Notes under the pieces: generated by a model | The model's database searches: none | What the model was told of the DNA's origin: nothing | What the model saw: only the letters and a program-made list of their open reading frames with translations | Made by a program: the position numbers and the translations under genes | Shown here: positions 1 to 7,322 of the stretch, one piece after another | Layout of the letters: each line of letters begins with the position of its first letter | How positions within the stretch are numbered: the stretch's first letter is position 1 | Source of the DNA: Anaerolineae bacterium | Lineage (GTDB): Bacteria; Chloroflexota; Anaerolineae; Aggregatilineales; Phototrophicaceae | Assembly: GCA_025454675.1 (NCBI GenBank) | Contig: JALONZ010000027.1 | Span: forward strand, 1 to 10,518 | DNA length: 10,518 nucleotides | Direction of reading: 5' to 3'

Positions 1-323
1 ACAATCACGGGCGAGATGACCAACGGCAAATCTACCAGCGCATTCAGCAAGCCTTTCCCGAAAAAATTATGACGTATCAACACCCATGCGACCATCACAC
101 CGAGTATGGCATTAAAAATACTGGCTAAAACGGCGAGTCGGATGGATAACCATAGTGTATTAAGGGCTTCGGGGTCGGTTATCGCCTTCCAGAAGGGTTC
201 AAATCCGCCCTGAAAGGTGTTGCTGATGAGTGCCAGCACAGGGGCAAGCAATAATATCCCCGCATAAATCAAGACACTGAGCAATAATAAAATCCCACCG
301 ATAGATAAATTACGTTCTTTCAT
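1..323 (-). CDS. cysW: Sulfate ABC transporter permease CysW, 5' part (3' end beyond left edge)
   Basis: Inner-membrane permease subunit that pairs with CysT to form the sulfate/thiosulfate import channel. About 107 codons are visible, starting with residues MKERNLSIGG. A first hydrophobic helix (about residues 9-33) is followed by GGFEPFWKAITDPEALNTLW, the usual CysW/CysT entry, then a second helix and the stretch LLNALVDLPLVISPVIV, which matches the conserved permease segment and resembles LLNSLIDLPFAIPTLVTG in the upstream CysT. The ATG at 323 overlaps the TGA of CysT (ATGA), which indicates translational coupling. The EAA loop that contacts the ATPase lies beyond the edge. The order binding protein, CysT, CysW is canonical, so a CysA ATPase gene is expected next, outside the window. 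Confidence 0.9.
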   Translation of the reverse strand, partial: MKERNLSIGGILLLLSVLIYAGILLLAPVLALISNTFQGGFEPFWKAITDPEALNTLWLSIRLAVLASIFNAILGVMVAWVLIRHNFFGKGLLNALVDLPLVISPVI

Positions 324-1183
324 AGTGCGCGTCCCACCCGCTTATTTTGGCGTTTATACCAATAATTGACACCTAATGTTGTGACCAGCGCGATGAATAA
401 GATGACTAATGATACCCCACTGGCGGATGCCATGTTATTCCCTTCGACCTCACCATAGACATAAACGGCGGCGGTTTGGGTTTTTTTGGGGATGTTCCCA
501 GAGATGATGACCACCGACCCAAATTCACCCAATGCCCGCGCAAAACTGAGCAATCCGCCCGTAATCATAGCGGGGAGTAGGGCAGGGAGTATCACCCGCC
601 GAAAGGTGGTGAATTGCGATGCGCCCAGTGTATAAGCCGCCTCTTGTTGAGCCGCATCGAGTTTCATCATCACGGGCTGAACGGCACGAATTACGAATGG
701 ATAGCCCAAAAACAGGAGTGCCAAAATAATCCCGACTTGTGAATATAACACTTTAATCCCAAATTCATCATTCAAAAATTTGCCGACAGGCGTTTGCGGA
801 CCATATAGCAAGGTGAGCATCACCCCTGTGACCAATGTGGGGATGGCAAACGGCAAATCTATTAGCGAATTGAGCAGATTCTTGCCCCAAAACCGATAGC
901 GTACCAACACATAAGCGGTTGTTGTCCCCATGATGATATTGATAATCGCCATCACACCCGCCGTCCATACACTGAGCCAGATTGCGCTCCATGCAACGGG
1001 GCGGGTGATGCTCATCCAAAAAGCATCGAACCCCTCGCGTAACCCCTCCACACTGATAACAAAGAGGGGCATGATAATCATCACGCTTAAATAAATAATC
1101 ACAGACAAACGCAATCCCCAGAATAACATCTGGGGATTGCTTGCCTGTGACACACTATCTCGGTGTGCCACTGCTTGAGCCAT
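320..1183 (-). CDS. cysT: Sulfate ABC transporter permease CysT (CysU)
   Basis: Membrane permease of the sulfate importer, 287 aa from the ATG at 1183, beginning MAQAVAHRDS. An ATG further upstream (1264) is open in frame but lies inside the binding-protein gene; the 1183 start has AAGGA about 8 nt upstream, in the end of the preceding gene, and gives normal family length. Hydrophobic helices lie at about residues 22-45, 68-95, 108-127, 148-168, 203-227 and 254-274. The ABC permease EAA loop is visible at 181-200 (EAA, then G187, ILP at 198-200) and is followed by FARALGEFGSVVIISGN, a signature of sulfate permeases. It lies 5 nt after the binding-protein stop and overlaps CysW by 4 nt, so it is the second gene of the operon. 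Confidence 0.95.
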   Translation of the reverse strand: MAQAVAHRDSVSQASNPQMLFWGLRLSVIIYLSVMIIMPLFVISVEGLREGFDAFWMSITRPVAWSAIWLSVWTAGVMAIINIIMGTTTAYVLVRYRFWGKNLLNSLIDLPFAIPTLVTGVMLTLLYGPQTPVGKFLNDEFGIKVLYSQVGIILALLFLGYPFVIRAVQPVMMKLDAAQQEAAYTLGASQFTTFRRVILPALLPAMITGGLLSFARALGEFGSVVIISGNIPKKTQTAAVYVYGEVEGNNMASASGVSLVILFIALVTTLGVNYWYKRQNKRVGRAL

Positions 1184-1188
1184 GTGTT

Positions 1189-2259
1189 TTATCCTTGTAT
1201 TTCGGCAATCATTTTGGTGAAAATGCCGTCTTCGCCAAAGAAATTGGGTACAACCTCTTTCCACCCCCCAAATTCATCAATGGTGAATAAATCTTCGATG
1301 GGTGGGAAGCGTTCTTCATCAAGTTCAATCGTTGGGACGAGTGTTAACACATCGGCTTCACCTTCAGTCTCGGACGGTGTGATAACCCGTTCATAAGGAG
1401 GACGGAAGCCACTCTCCGCAAAAATTGCTTGGGCTTCGGGGGTATAAGTAAAAGCGACAAAGGCTTCTGCCACTTCGCGCACACCATGTTTATCGGCATA
1501 CACATCTACTACGGCAATCGGATTTTCAATCAGAATGGTGGATTTTGGATAGACGATTTCATATAAATCACCATTCCCTGCGTTCACCGCCGCATAATAT
1601 TCATTTTCATAGGTGATTGCCACATCACCGATGCCCCGTTCAAAGGTCAAAAAGCTCTCCCGCCCATCAGCATCCATCACCAATACATCGGTATAGACGG
1701 CTGTTAGGAATTGTAATGCGCCCTCTTCACCTGCCGAATAACCATCCACAAACCCGCGATACGCCGCGCCATATGCCGCCATCGCATTCCACTGTGCGCC
1801 ACCACTGGTTGCAGGGTTGGGTGTAATCACCGACAAACCGCGCCCCACAATATCTGCCCAATCGGTGACACCTGCGGGATTATCTGGGCGGACTAATAAA
1901 ATGGCGACCGATGTGGATACCATGCCATTGTATTCATTATCTTGCCATGCGGTGGTGATGAGTCCTGCATCGGCAATGCGGGTGATATGTTCTTCTAAGG
2001 ATAGTGCCACAATATCGGCTTCAAATCCGCCGATAACCGCCCGCGATTGTGCGCCAGAAGCCAGATACGATTCTTCAAAGATGACGGTTTGACCTGTTTC
2101 TTCTAACCAATAGGCTTGAAACAGGGGGATAATTTTGCCATAGGCTTCTCTTGGGACGGCAAATGCCGCGAGGGTGAGTTTGACTTCATTCGATTGCGCT
2201 TGTGCTACACTGCTGACTGCCAGTAGCAACAAACTGACGACGATGAACCATTTACGCAT
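1189..2259 (-). CDS. Sulfate/thiosulfate-binding protein of the ABC importer (Sbp/CysP family)
   Basis: Extracytoplasmic solute-binding protein that captures sulfate (or thiosulfate) and delivers it to CysT/CysW. It is 356 aa from the ATG at 2259, chosen because AAGGAG stands about 8 nt upstream and because it places a signal peptide (MRKWFIVVSLLLLAVSSVAQA) exactly at the N-terminus; an in-frame ATG at 2295 would put 12 odd residues before it. Family motifs follow in order: ESYLASGAQSRAVIGG (63-78), ITPNPATSGGAQWNAMAAYG (145-164), GDVAITYENE (211-220) and PKSTILIENPIAVVD (238-252), all regions that line the anion pocket in this family. There is no lipobox cysteine after the signal peptide. 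A C-terminal tail of about 60 residues beyond the FRPPYE motif is longer than usual. Sulfate versus thiosulfate preference cannot be told from sequence. Confidence 0.93.
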   Translation of the reverse strand: MRKWFIVVSLLLLAVSSVAQAQSNEVKLTLAAFAVPREAYGKIIPLFQAYWLEETGQTVIFEESYLASGAQSRAVIGGFEADIVALSLEEHITRIADAGLITTAWQDNEYNGMVSTSVAILLVRPDNPAGVTDWADIVGRGLSVITPNPATSGGAQWNAMAAYGAAYRGFVDGYSAGEEGALQFLTAVYTDVLVMDADGRESFLTFERGIGDVAITYENEYYAAVNAGNGDLYEIVYPKSTILIENPIAVVDVYADKHGVREVAEAFVAFTYTPEAQAIFAESGFRPPYERVITPSETEGEADVLTLVPTIELDEERFPPIEDLFTIDEFGGWKEVVPNFFGEDGIFTKMIAEIQG

Positions 2260-2284
2260 GAGGAAATACTCCTTGTTGATTGTT

Positions 2285-2318
2285 AATCCGAACAATTCCT
2301 ATAGGATTAGTCGGGATT
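2285..2318. promoter_or_regulatory. 34-bp imperfect palindrome over the expected start site of the sulfate operon: candidate operator
   Basis: The sequence is symmetric about 2301.5, with outer arms AATCC/GGATT and a perfect core TCCTATAGGA; 13 of 17 position pairs are complementary. It begins at the last base of the -10 box and covers the expected +1, the usual place for a repressor site. A cysteine/sulfur-responsive Rrf2-type regulator would be a reasonable binder, but the regulator is inferred, not seen. A leader-RNA hairpin is the alternative reading. Confidence 0.55.
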
Positions 2319-2345
2319 GTATACCCTGCCCCAAAAAACTGTCAA
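2318..2345 (-). promoter_or_regulatory. Sigma-70-type promoter of the sulfate importer operon
   Basis: On the minus strand a perfect -35 TTGACA (plus 2340-2345) is followed by a 16-bp spacer and -10 TATACA (plus 2318-2323). The transcription start would fall near 2311, about 50 nt before the binding-protein ATG at 2259. Read directly from sequence; activity is inferred. Confidence 0.75.
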
Positions 2346-2356
2346 GGGGTAGATTG

Positions 2357-2389
2357 TGAAAATGGGTGCAATTGATACACCCATTTTCA
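2357..2389. terminator. Bidirectional intrinsic terminator-like hairpin after the GH13 gene
   Basis: Perfect 12-bp arms TGAAAATGGGTG / CACCCATTTTCA enclose a 9-nt loop. The A-rich start and T-rich end of the stem give the AAAA-stem-TTTT form of a terminator on either strand. It lies between the GH13 stop (2437) and the sulfate promoter (-35 at 2345), so it likely stops amylase transcripts before the sulfate operon. No long T-run follows the stem, so efficiency is uncertain. Confidence 0.55.
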
Positions 2390-2418
2390 TCATAAACGAT
2401 TTTTAGGTTGTGGCTATG

Positions 2419-2432
2419 TGTGATTTGTCACA
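2419..2432. repeat. Small inverted repeat TGTGA-N4-TCACA just after the GH13 stop
   Basis: Perfect 5-bp arms with a 4-nt centre, 4 nt after the GH13 stop codon. It could add a small hairpin to the 3' end of the transcript. It resembles a CRP site only superficially, since the spacing is 4 rather than 6 and it lies downstream of the gene. Confidence 0.3.
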
Positions 2433-2436
2433 TGAT

Positions 2437-4044
2437 TTACGGGGTAAAGCGAAGGATGAGTGTTGAACGTGCGGGTAATGTCTCCATTGGCTTGTAATCG
2501 GTGAAACCGCCTGTTGTGCTGAGGGTGGGCGCGATGGCAGATTCATCACCGAGTAAGACGGTCATAGGTGCATCAAGCGGGATGGGGCTACTATCTAGGG
2601 ATAAGGTGTAATCGGTCGTTGGACGCGGACGAATATTGATGACAACCAAAAGTACCTCGTTTGGGGTGTGGCGGATGATGGAAATGACCCCGCCACGCGC
2701 ATTGACGATTGTCACATCTCCTTGTCGCAGGGCTTCATGATTATTCCGCAGGTGAATCAGTGTTTTATAGTGATTGAACAGCGATGATAAATCTACTTTT
2801 TGTGCGGCAACACTCACACCATCTAACACATCATCATTCACCGCTCGCCAAGGCGTGCCTGTGGTGAATCCGCCTGTTTGGATAGATTCCCATTGCATAG
2901 GGGTGCGAATATCGGGGTCGGGTTTTACGCCCGTCATGCCAATTTCTTCACCATAATATAAAAACGGCACACCCGGAAATGTGAGCAAAACAGATGCGGC
3001 GACTTTGGCGGCATCTATATTATTTTGCACATCGCTCATCACACGATTTTGGTCATGATTGGTGATGAAAGTGGCATATTGATTGAGCGGGTAATTATTG
3101 AGCATGGTATCGAGGGCATCTAATGTGCCACTGGGCGTACCCAAATTTGCACCACGTACCAAACTCCGTGCGAGGTCAAATTCAAATGCGAGGTCTACGG
3201 CATCGGGGATATATTGCGAGACGACAAAGGCACTATCCCAAATTTCGGCAAGGATGAGGACATCGGGTTTGACAGACCGTAAATATTCCCGATAGGCGGT
3301 GAGCCATTCACGGGTGGAGCGGGTATTATCTTGGGCGCGTCCTTCGGCGATGAGGAACTTTGCCGCGTCCAAGCGGAAACCATCCACCCCCACATCTTCT
3401 AGCCAAAAGCGCCCAATTTCATACATCTCGGCGGTGACTTCTGGATTGGCATAATTCAGGTCGGGCATTCCGCTTTCAAACAAGCCATAATAAAAACGGT
3501 CGCCACCACGATGCCACACGGTTTGACCATCGGGTCCTTGATAACTGGGATTTTCATCTTCCCACACATACCAACTATCATATTTGGGGTCGCGTTCTTT
3601 GGATGCTTGGAACCATGGGTGTTCATCAGAACTGTGATTGATGACCATATCAATGATGACGGCAATCCCGCGTTTATGCGCTTCGGATACAAATTCTTTG
3701 AAGTCGTCCATATCGCCATAATCGGGATTGATGCCATAATAATCGGTCACATCATAACCGTGATAGGTGGGGGAGGGCATGATGGGCATGAGCCAAATGC
3801 CAGTGATACCCAAATCATTTTTGGTATTGGGGTCGCCATCATTCAAATAATCCAGACGGCTGATGATGCCCTGAAAATCACCGACACCATCGCCGTCACT
3901 ATCCTGAAAACTACGGACGAAAATTTCATAAAACACGCGGTCATTCCACCAACGCAAATTCGGGTCTGTGGGTGTTTCTTGGGCAATGGTGATGAATGTG
4001 CTGGTGAATAGGGCGCAAATGAGGAGTAAAAACCATTTTTTCAT
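2437..4044 (-). CDS. Secreted GH13 alpha-amylase family glycoside hydrolase
   Basis: Hydrolyses (or transfers) alpha-glucosidic bonds of starch- or maltodextrin-like substrates outside the cytoplasm. It is 535 aa, starting at 4044 with AGGA about 8 nt upstream. A signal peptide (about residues 1-21, MKKWFLLLICALFTSTFITI then AQ) has no conserved lipobox after it. GH13 motifs appear in order: Ca-loop type DSDGDGVGDFQGI (48-60), region I DMVINHSS (132-139), region V MPDLNY (193-198), region II GFRLDAAKF with nucleophile D226, region III LAEIWD with acid/base E267, and region IV TNHDQNR with D331. All three catalytic acids are present. TPMQW (381-385) and the all-beta C-terminal domain (about 440-535) resemble oligo-alpha-glucosidase/neopullulanase-like members, so exact substrate is open. 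It seems to be a single-gene unit, with a terminator-like hairpin downstream. Confidence 0.93.
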   Translation of the reverse strand: MKKWFLLLICALFTSTFITIAQETPTDPNLRWWNDRVFYEIFVRSFQDSDGDGVGDFQGIISRLDYLNDGDPNTKNDLGITGIWLMPIMPSPTYHGYDVTDYYGINPDYGDMDDFKEFVSEAHKRGIAVIIDMVINHSSDEHPWFQASKERDPKYDSWYVWEDENPSYQGPDGQTVWHRGGDRFYYGLFESGMPDLNYANPEVTAEMYEIGRFWLEDVGVDGFRLDAAKFLIAEGRAQDNTRSTREWLTAYREYLRSVKPDVLILAEIWDSAFVVSQYIPDAVDLAFEFDLARSLVRGANLGTPSGTLDALDTMLNNYPLNQYATFITNHDQNRVMSDVQNNIDAAKVAASVLLTFPGVPFLYYGEEIGMTGVKPDPDIRTPMQWESIQTGGFTTGTPWRAVNDDVLDGVSVAAQKVDLSSLFNHYKTLIHLRNNHEALRQGDVTIVNARGGVISIIRHTPNEVLLVVINIRPRPTTDYTLSLDSSPIPLDAPMTVLLGDESAIAPTLSTTGGFTDYKPMETLPARSTLILRFTP

Positions 4045-4062
4045 ATATCACATCCTATGTAT

Positions 4063-4082
4063 GGGCATGATAATTTATGCCC
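4063..4082. promoter_or_regulatory. Inverted repeat in the leader of the GH13 gene
   Basis: GGGCAT and ATGCCC form perfect 6-bp arms around an AT-rich 8-nt centre, 19 nt upstream of the GH13 start codon. No convincing -35/-10 pair was found next to it. It could be an operator (sugar regulators bind short palindromes in such positions) or a leader hairpin; this is inference from position only. Confidence 0.3.
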
Positions 4083-4115
4083 TAAATCAATAGATGTTTT
4101 TCATTCTAAAACACA

Positions 4116-4151
4116 AACCCGCCCAATACATAGCATTAGGCGGGTTGTTTT
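4116..4151. terminator. Strong bidirectional intrinsic terminator at the end of the ABC exporter operon
   Basis: GC-rich arms AACCCGCC (4116-4123) and GGCGGGTT (4139-4146) pair perfectly around a 15-nt loop. On the minus strand the stem is followed by a T-rich run (TTTGTGTTTT); on the plus strand by GTTTTATT. It sits about 30 nt after the permease stop at 4180, so it most likely ends the padR-ABC transcript. Confidence 0.85.
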
Positions 4152-4179
4152 ATTGTGAATATTGACGAATTGTCATGAA

Positions 4180-5055
4180 TTAGGCGGTGATGTCTTGGCT
4201 GGTGAAGTTGCGGATGGACAAACTGACAAGGAATACAATCCATCCGATTAGGATAAGCCATGATATGGTCACAGAAAATGGCACAAATCCTTCTGGCGCA
4301 AGTGGCACAAATGCTTCATACCCCATTTCCGCATTGCGGATATTGCTAAAATTATAGGTTGGTGTGAGCAAATAGAGTGGGAATAAATCAATACTGAGCA
4401 AACTACGCCCCAATGAGACAAGCAATAAGACGCTTGGCTCACCTAATGTAATGAGCAGGCTGGTGAAAATTGTGCCGATGATATTTTTGGTGTACATTGC
4501 CGCCAATGCCGTGTAACCCGTTGCGATGAAGGTCGTAACAAGGGTTAACGCCATTTGTGATGTGATATCGCGGATAAATTTACCGAATGTATCTGCATCA
4601 AACACGCCCATGTTATACCCAACGATTTGCGCCAGCACAATTGACCCAATCCCCACAAAAATAGACATCATTACAAAGGCGATGGTGATGAAAACCCCCA
4701 GCGTAAAAAATTTGTTGAGCATGATGACCCAACGTGGACGACGTGTAATCAGGTTTTTCCATGTGCCATGTTGATATTCCCCTGCAAAAACAATCGCGGT
4801 GAAGATGATGATGGTAAACCGCCCCAAATCACTATTGGGGAATGCCCATGCGCTTAAAAATCCGCCTTGCCAATTGGTGAGGAATTGAGCCATATCACTT
4901 AAATTTTCTGGCGAACCTGCCGCAGTAAAAAGCGCAATCACAATTGCGCCGATACTGAGAAATAATGCACTTATCGGAAATATCCAAACGAAAAAGGTCA
5001 CTGCCCACCGATTACCAGCCAATTTTAGCCATTCAGCCCGAAATAATGCGGTCAT
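4180..5055 (-). CDS. ABC-2 type transporter permease subunit
   Basis: Membrane half of an ABC exporter, 291 aa with about six hydrophobic segments (residues 17-44, 79-92, 113-143, 166-188, 192-213 and 261-281). The N-terminal LFRAEWLKLAGNRW and the motif GEYQHGTWKNLITRRPRW (92-109) are typical of ABC-2/BcrB-like permeases that contact their ATPase. The ATG at 5055 overlaps the TGA of the ATPase gene (ATGA), which supports a fixed one-to-one complex. Substrate is unknown: relatives export peptide antibiotics, sodium or lipids. PadR control by the same operon suggests induction by a toxic compound or envelope stress, but this is inference. It is the last gene before the terminator. Confidence 0.88.
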   Translation of the reverse strand: MTALFRAEWLKLAGNRWAVTFFVWIFPISALFLSIGAIVIALFTAAGSPENLSDMAQFLTNWQGGFLSAWAFPNSDLGRFTIIIFTAIVFAGEYQHGTWKNLITRRPRWVIMLNKFFTLGVFITIAFVMMSIFVGIGSIVLAQIVGYNMGVFDADTFGKFIRDITSQMALTLVTTFIATGYTALAAMYTKNIIGTIFTSLLITLGEPSVLLLVSLGRSLLSIDLFPLYLLTPTYNFSNIRNAEMGYEAFVPLAPEGFVPFSVTISWLILIGWIVFLVSLSIRNFTSQDITA

Positions 5056-5966
5056 AGTTGTTCGCCTCCTGATGTGACATCCAAGAAAAATGCTTCAAGT
5101 GACTGCCGATAAGGTGTAATTTCGTAAATATCCAGCCCATTATTGACTAAAGCGCGTGCGATATGAGGTGCATCATCGGCGGTTGCTTCTAAAAATAATC
5201 CGTCATCAGTTATCTTGCCGATGTGCCACTGAGGTGATAATACTGCCGATGCTTTTTCGGATGGTCTGGCTTTAATACGCAATTGGGTTTGTTCAGTGAG
5301 TAGGCTGTTGATGTTGCCTTCGCGGACAATTTCACCCTTATGGATAATGGCAAGGTTATCGCAGAGGCGTTCCACTTCGCTGAGGGTGTGACTGGAAAAA
5401 CACACCGTTTTGCCATGATTATCCACCAAATCGCGCAATAATAAGCGCATTTCTAAAATACCATTGGGGTCTAATCCATTGGTTGGCTCATCGAGTATCA
5501 ATAAATCGGGGTCATGGAGCAATGCGCCCGCCAAGCCAAGCCGTTGTTTCATGCCCATTGAATATGTCCCGAAGCGTTGGTCGGCACGGTCTGAGAGTTT
5601 GACGATTTCCAACACGGTGTCAATTCGCTTCATATCGGCTAAACCATGCGTCCGCGCCAGCAATATCAGATTTTTGCGCCCCGTCAAATAGGGATAAAAA
5701 CTAGCCCCTTCAATCATCATCCCCACACGGCGCAAAATGTCATGATTTTGGCGCACATCTTGCCCATAAATTTTGATGTTACCTTGTGTGGGGCGAATCA
5801 GATTGAGCATCATCCGCATGGCGGTGGTTTTGCCCGCGCCGTTGGGACCCAATAAGCCATAAACTTGACCTTGCTCGATATTCAAATTTATTTTTTTAAC
5901 GGCATGAATACGGCGTTTGCCCTTGCCGTAAATTTTGGCGATGTCGGTGATTTCAATCGCGTGCAT
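5052..5966 (-). CDS. ABC exporter ATP-binding protein, BcrA/lantibiotic-exporter type
   Basis: Cytoplasmic ATPase that powers the ABC-2 permease encoded next, 304 aa. Walker A GPNGAGKT (40-47), signature YSMGMKQRL (135-143), Walker B LLILDE (155-160), D-loop GLDP (164-167) and the switch histidine in SSHTLSE (H193) are intact. The Q-loop position reads MMIEGASFYPYL, with Glu instead of Gln, as is usual in the bacitracin/lantibiotic exporter branch. After about residue 225 comes a C-terminal extension of about 80 residues common in this branch. Its AGGAG ribosome-binding site (about 6 nt before ATG 5966) overlaps the TAG stop of the upstream membrane protein gene (9-nt gap). The substrate is not readable from the sequence. 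Confidence 0.93.
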   Translation of the reverse strand: MHAIEITDIAKIYGKGKRRIHAVKKINLNIEQGQVYGLLGPNGAGKTTAMRMMLNLIRPTQGNIKIYGQDVRQNHDILRRVGMMIEGASFYPYLTGRKNLILLARTHGLADMKRIDTVLEIVKLSDRADQRFGTYSMGMKQRLGLAGALLHDPDLLILDEPTNGLDPNGILEMRLLLRDLVDNHGKTVCFSSHTLSEVERLCDNLAIIHKGEIVREGNINSLLTEQTQLRIKARPSEKASAVLSPQWHIGKITDDGLFLEATADDAPHIARALVNNGLDIYEITPYRQSLEAFFLDVTSGGEQL

Positions 5967-5975
5967 AAATTTCTC

Positions 5976-6854
5976 CTATGCGTAAGATGGGCGCGATGGG
6001 GTTGTGTTGCGCCCCAATTGATAAAACAAGATGATAAATAGGGCAAAAGTGAGGATGCCAAAGATGAGCGAAATGGTCGTGCTGATGCTGGTTAAGCGAA
6101 TATCACGCATGACCGCCCCAACTGATAATAATGTGATTCCCATGCCCATGACGAACATCGTCCCACGTAATAGGGGTAAAATCATGCTGGGTAAGCGTGT
6201 GATTTTGAATGCCAACATGACCCAGCCTACCCCTGTGAGCATCAGTCCAAATGAGGCGAGGATGCTAACAATCGTTACAATCGGGTGATTAAAATCGGCA
6301 GATTGCCCATAAACCAGTGTTGGTGTGTTAATAATGGCGATGAATACCCATTGATTGCTCCATGTGGTGAAGATGCTTATTGGGAATAAGATGTATAGCC
6401 CCCACTGAATTAAAGTGATAGGCAAATCGCCTTCATCACCCAAATAAGCAATCATGCCAATAACGCGCAAGCTATTGCGTGTTGCCCATACGGTTAATAA
6501 TCCCGAAATGGCGATGAATATGGCATATACCCATAAAGATAGATGATTATATGGATTTGGTCTGCCGACCATCGTTAAACCTAGCATCGCGGATAGACTG
6601 GGCAGGCAAGCAATCACCATCGCCCGCCAATAGACAGACCGATGGATATGCGCCGAGCGCAAGCCATTACAAACCGCACATGCATCTCCCAATTCGCGCA
6701 ATGCCAATGTGTGTGCGTTATCGGATGATAAGCCTTGTAGCAAATAATCATCCACCGCATCTAAATAATGCCCCGTCAATTCCGCACGAATCGCCCCTAA
6801 CCGATTTTGTGGCAAGCCTTGTGTGGCGGTTTGTAACCATGTTTCAAAATTCAT
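5976..6854 (-). CDS. Multi-pass membrane protein with PadR-associated N-terminal helical domain (HAAS/permease-prefix-like)
   Basis: 292 aa from the ATG at 6854, which overlaps the padR stop (ATGA); an in-frame ATG at 6905 lies inside padR and is not needed. Residues 1-72 are soluble and helical: MNFETWLQTATQGLPQNRLG, then AIRAELTGHYLDAVDDYLLQ and ALRELGDACAV. This pattern (repeated short helices ending in A..LG) is the hallmark of the small domain found beside PadR regulators and fused to ABC-2 permeases. The remainder has about seven hydrophobic segments (77-97, 106-124, 150-165, 168-182, 192-216, 226-248, 256-279). No enzyme motif is visible. Family assignment rests on pattern and on gene order padR, this gene, ATPase, permease. 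A role as membrane sensor or extra exporter subunit is inference. Confidence 0.72.
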   Translation of the reverse strand: MNFETWLQTATQGLPQNRLGAIRAELTGHYLDAVDDYLLQGLSSDNAHTLALRELGDACAVCNGLRSAHIHRSVYWRAMVIACLPSLSAMLGLTMVGRPNPYNHLSLWVYAIFIAISGLLTVWATRNSLRVIGMIAYLGDEGDLPITLIQWGLYILFPISIFTTWSNQWVFIAIINTPTLVYGQSADFNHPIVTIVSILASFGLMLTGVGWVMLAFKITRLPSMILPLLRGTMFVMGMGITLLSVGAVMRDIRLTSISTTISLIFGILTFALFIILFYQLGRNTTPSRPSYA

Positions 6855-7174
6855 GCCTCGCCTCCGCTCAAAATGCGATTCACCGCCGATGAAAATCGTC
6901 CCCATTCGGCTAATTGTGCCGTGAGCGCATTTTTACCCGCATCTGTCAGGCGATAATAACGGCGTGTGCGTCCATTTTCGATATGGTCGCTGGCAGAAAT
7001 GAGTCCTTGCGCCTCTAAGGTGTGTAGGGTGGGGTAGAGTGTGCCTTCTTTGAAATCGAGTACGCCTTCCGATTCTTCTTTGATACGTTTGGCGATGCGA
7101 TAGCCATGATTTTCGCCATCTTGCAAAATGTGTAAAATGAGGAGCGGCAAACTCCCTTTGAGATTGATGTTCAT
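6851..7174 (-). CDS. PadR-family transcriptional regulator
   Basis: Small winged-helix repressor, 107 aa, a usual length for the short PadR subfamily. The family pattern is clear: LLILHILQDGENHGYRIAKR (11-30), the recognition-helix stretch FKEGTLYPTLHTLEAQGLI (41-59), and the wing ENGRTRRYYRLTDAGK (66-81). A final helix (82-103) would serve dimerisation. It starts at 7174 with AGAGGT about 8 nt upstream and is the first gene of the operon with the membrane protein and ABC exporter; stop and next start overlap. PadR proteins of this type usually repress their own operon until a ligand or membrane partner releases them. ATAC/GTAT half-sites in its promoter fit self-regulation. Confidence 0.92.
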   Translation of the reverse strand: MNINLKGSLPLLILHILQDGENHGYRIAKRIKEESEGVLDFKEGTLYPTLHTLEAQGLISASDHIENGRTRRYYRLTDAGKNALTAQLAEWGRFSSAVNRILSGGEA

Positions 7175-7194
7175 ATGATACCTCTATTTCCTAA

Positions 7195-7229
7195 GTATGG
7201 AGATACAATACATTGGTTTTCGAGGTATT
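7195..7229. promoter_or_regulatory. ATAC/GTAT inverted repeats in the padR promoter: candidate PadR operator
   Basis: Two inverted repeats are seen: GTAT-GGAG-ATAC at 7195-7206, over the -10 and start site, and AATAC (7207-7211) with GTATT (7225-7229), filling the spacer. A wider pair, ATACCTC (7178-7184) and GAGGTAT (7222-7228), brackets the start site. PadR proteins typically bind such ATAC/GTAT-type half-sites in their own promoters; use of these particular sites is inferred. Confidence 0.45.
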
Positions 7230-7234
7230 GTCAA
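7205..7234 (-). promoter_or_regulatory. Promoter of the padR-ABC operon
   Basis: On the minus strand a perfect -35 TTGACA (plus 7229-7234) is followed by an 18-bp spacer and -10 TATTGT (plus 7205-7210, 4 of 6 consensus). The start site would lie near 7198, about 24 nt before the padR ATG at 7174. Confidence 0.6.
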
Positions 7235-7322
7235 GATAGGAAAAAAGTCACGATAAACACATAGGTACGCTAGGACATGACAGGGACTATTCAGGCAGTT
7301 AAAATAGACTTATTGTTAGTAG

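Noticed and set aside
320..1264. Longer CysT starting at the ATG at 1264
   Set aside because: The extra 27 residues overlap the binding-protein gene and are unlike permease N-termini; the start at 1183 has a good ribosome-binding site and normal length.
2419..2432. CRP-like site TGTGA/TCACA
   Set aside because: The centre is 4 nt instead of 6 and the site is downstream of a stop codon rather than near a promoter; treated as a small hairpin.
3511..4011. Open reading frame of 166 codons on the plus strand opposite the GH13 gene
   Set aside because: It lies wholly antisense to a gene with complete GH13 motifs, is low-complexity in Ile/Gly, and has no ribosome-binding site or recognisable domain.
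5976..6905. Longer start (6905) for the PadR-associated membrane protein
   Set aside because: It would overlap padR by about 50 nt with no ribosome-binding site; the ATGA overlap at 6854 is the usual arrangement and fits the domain start.
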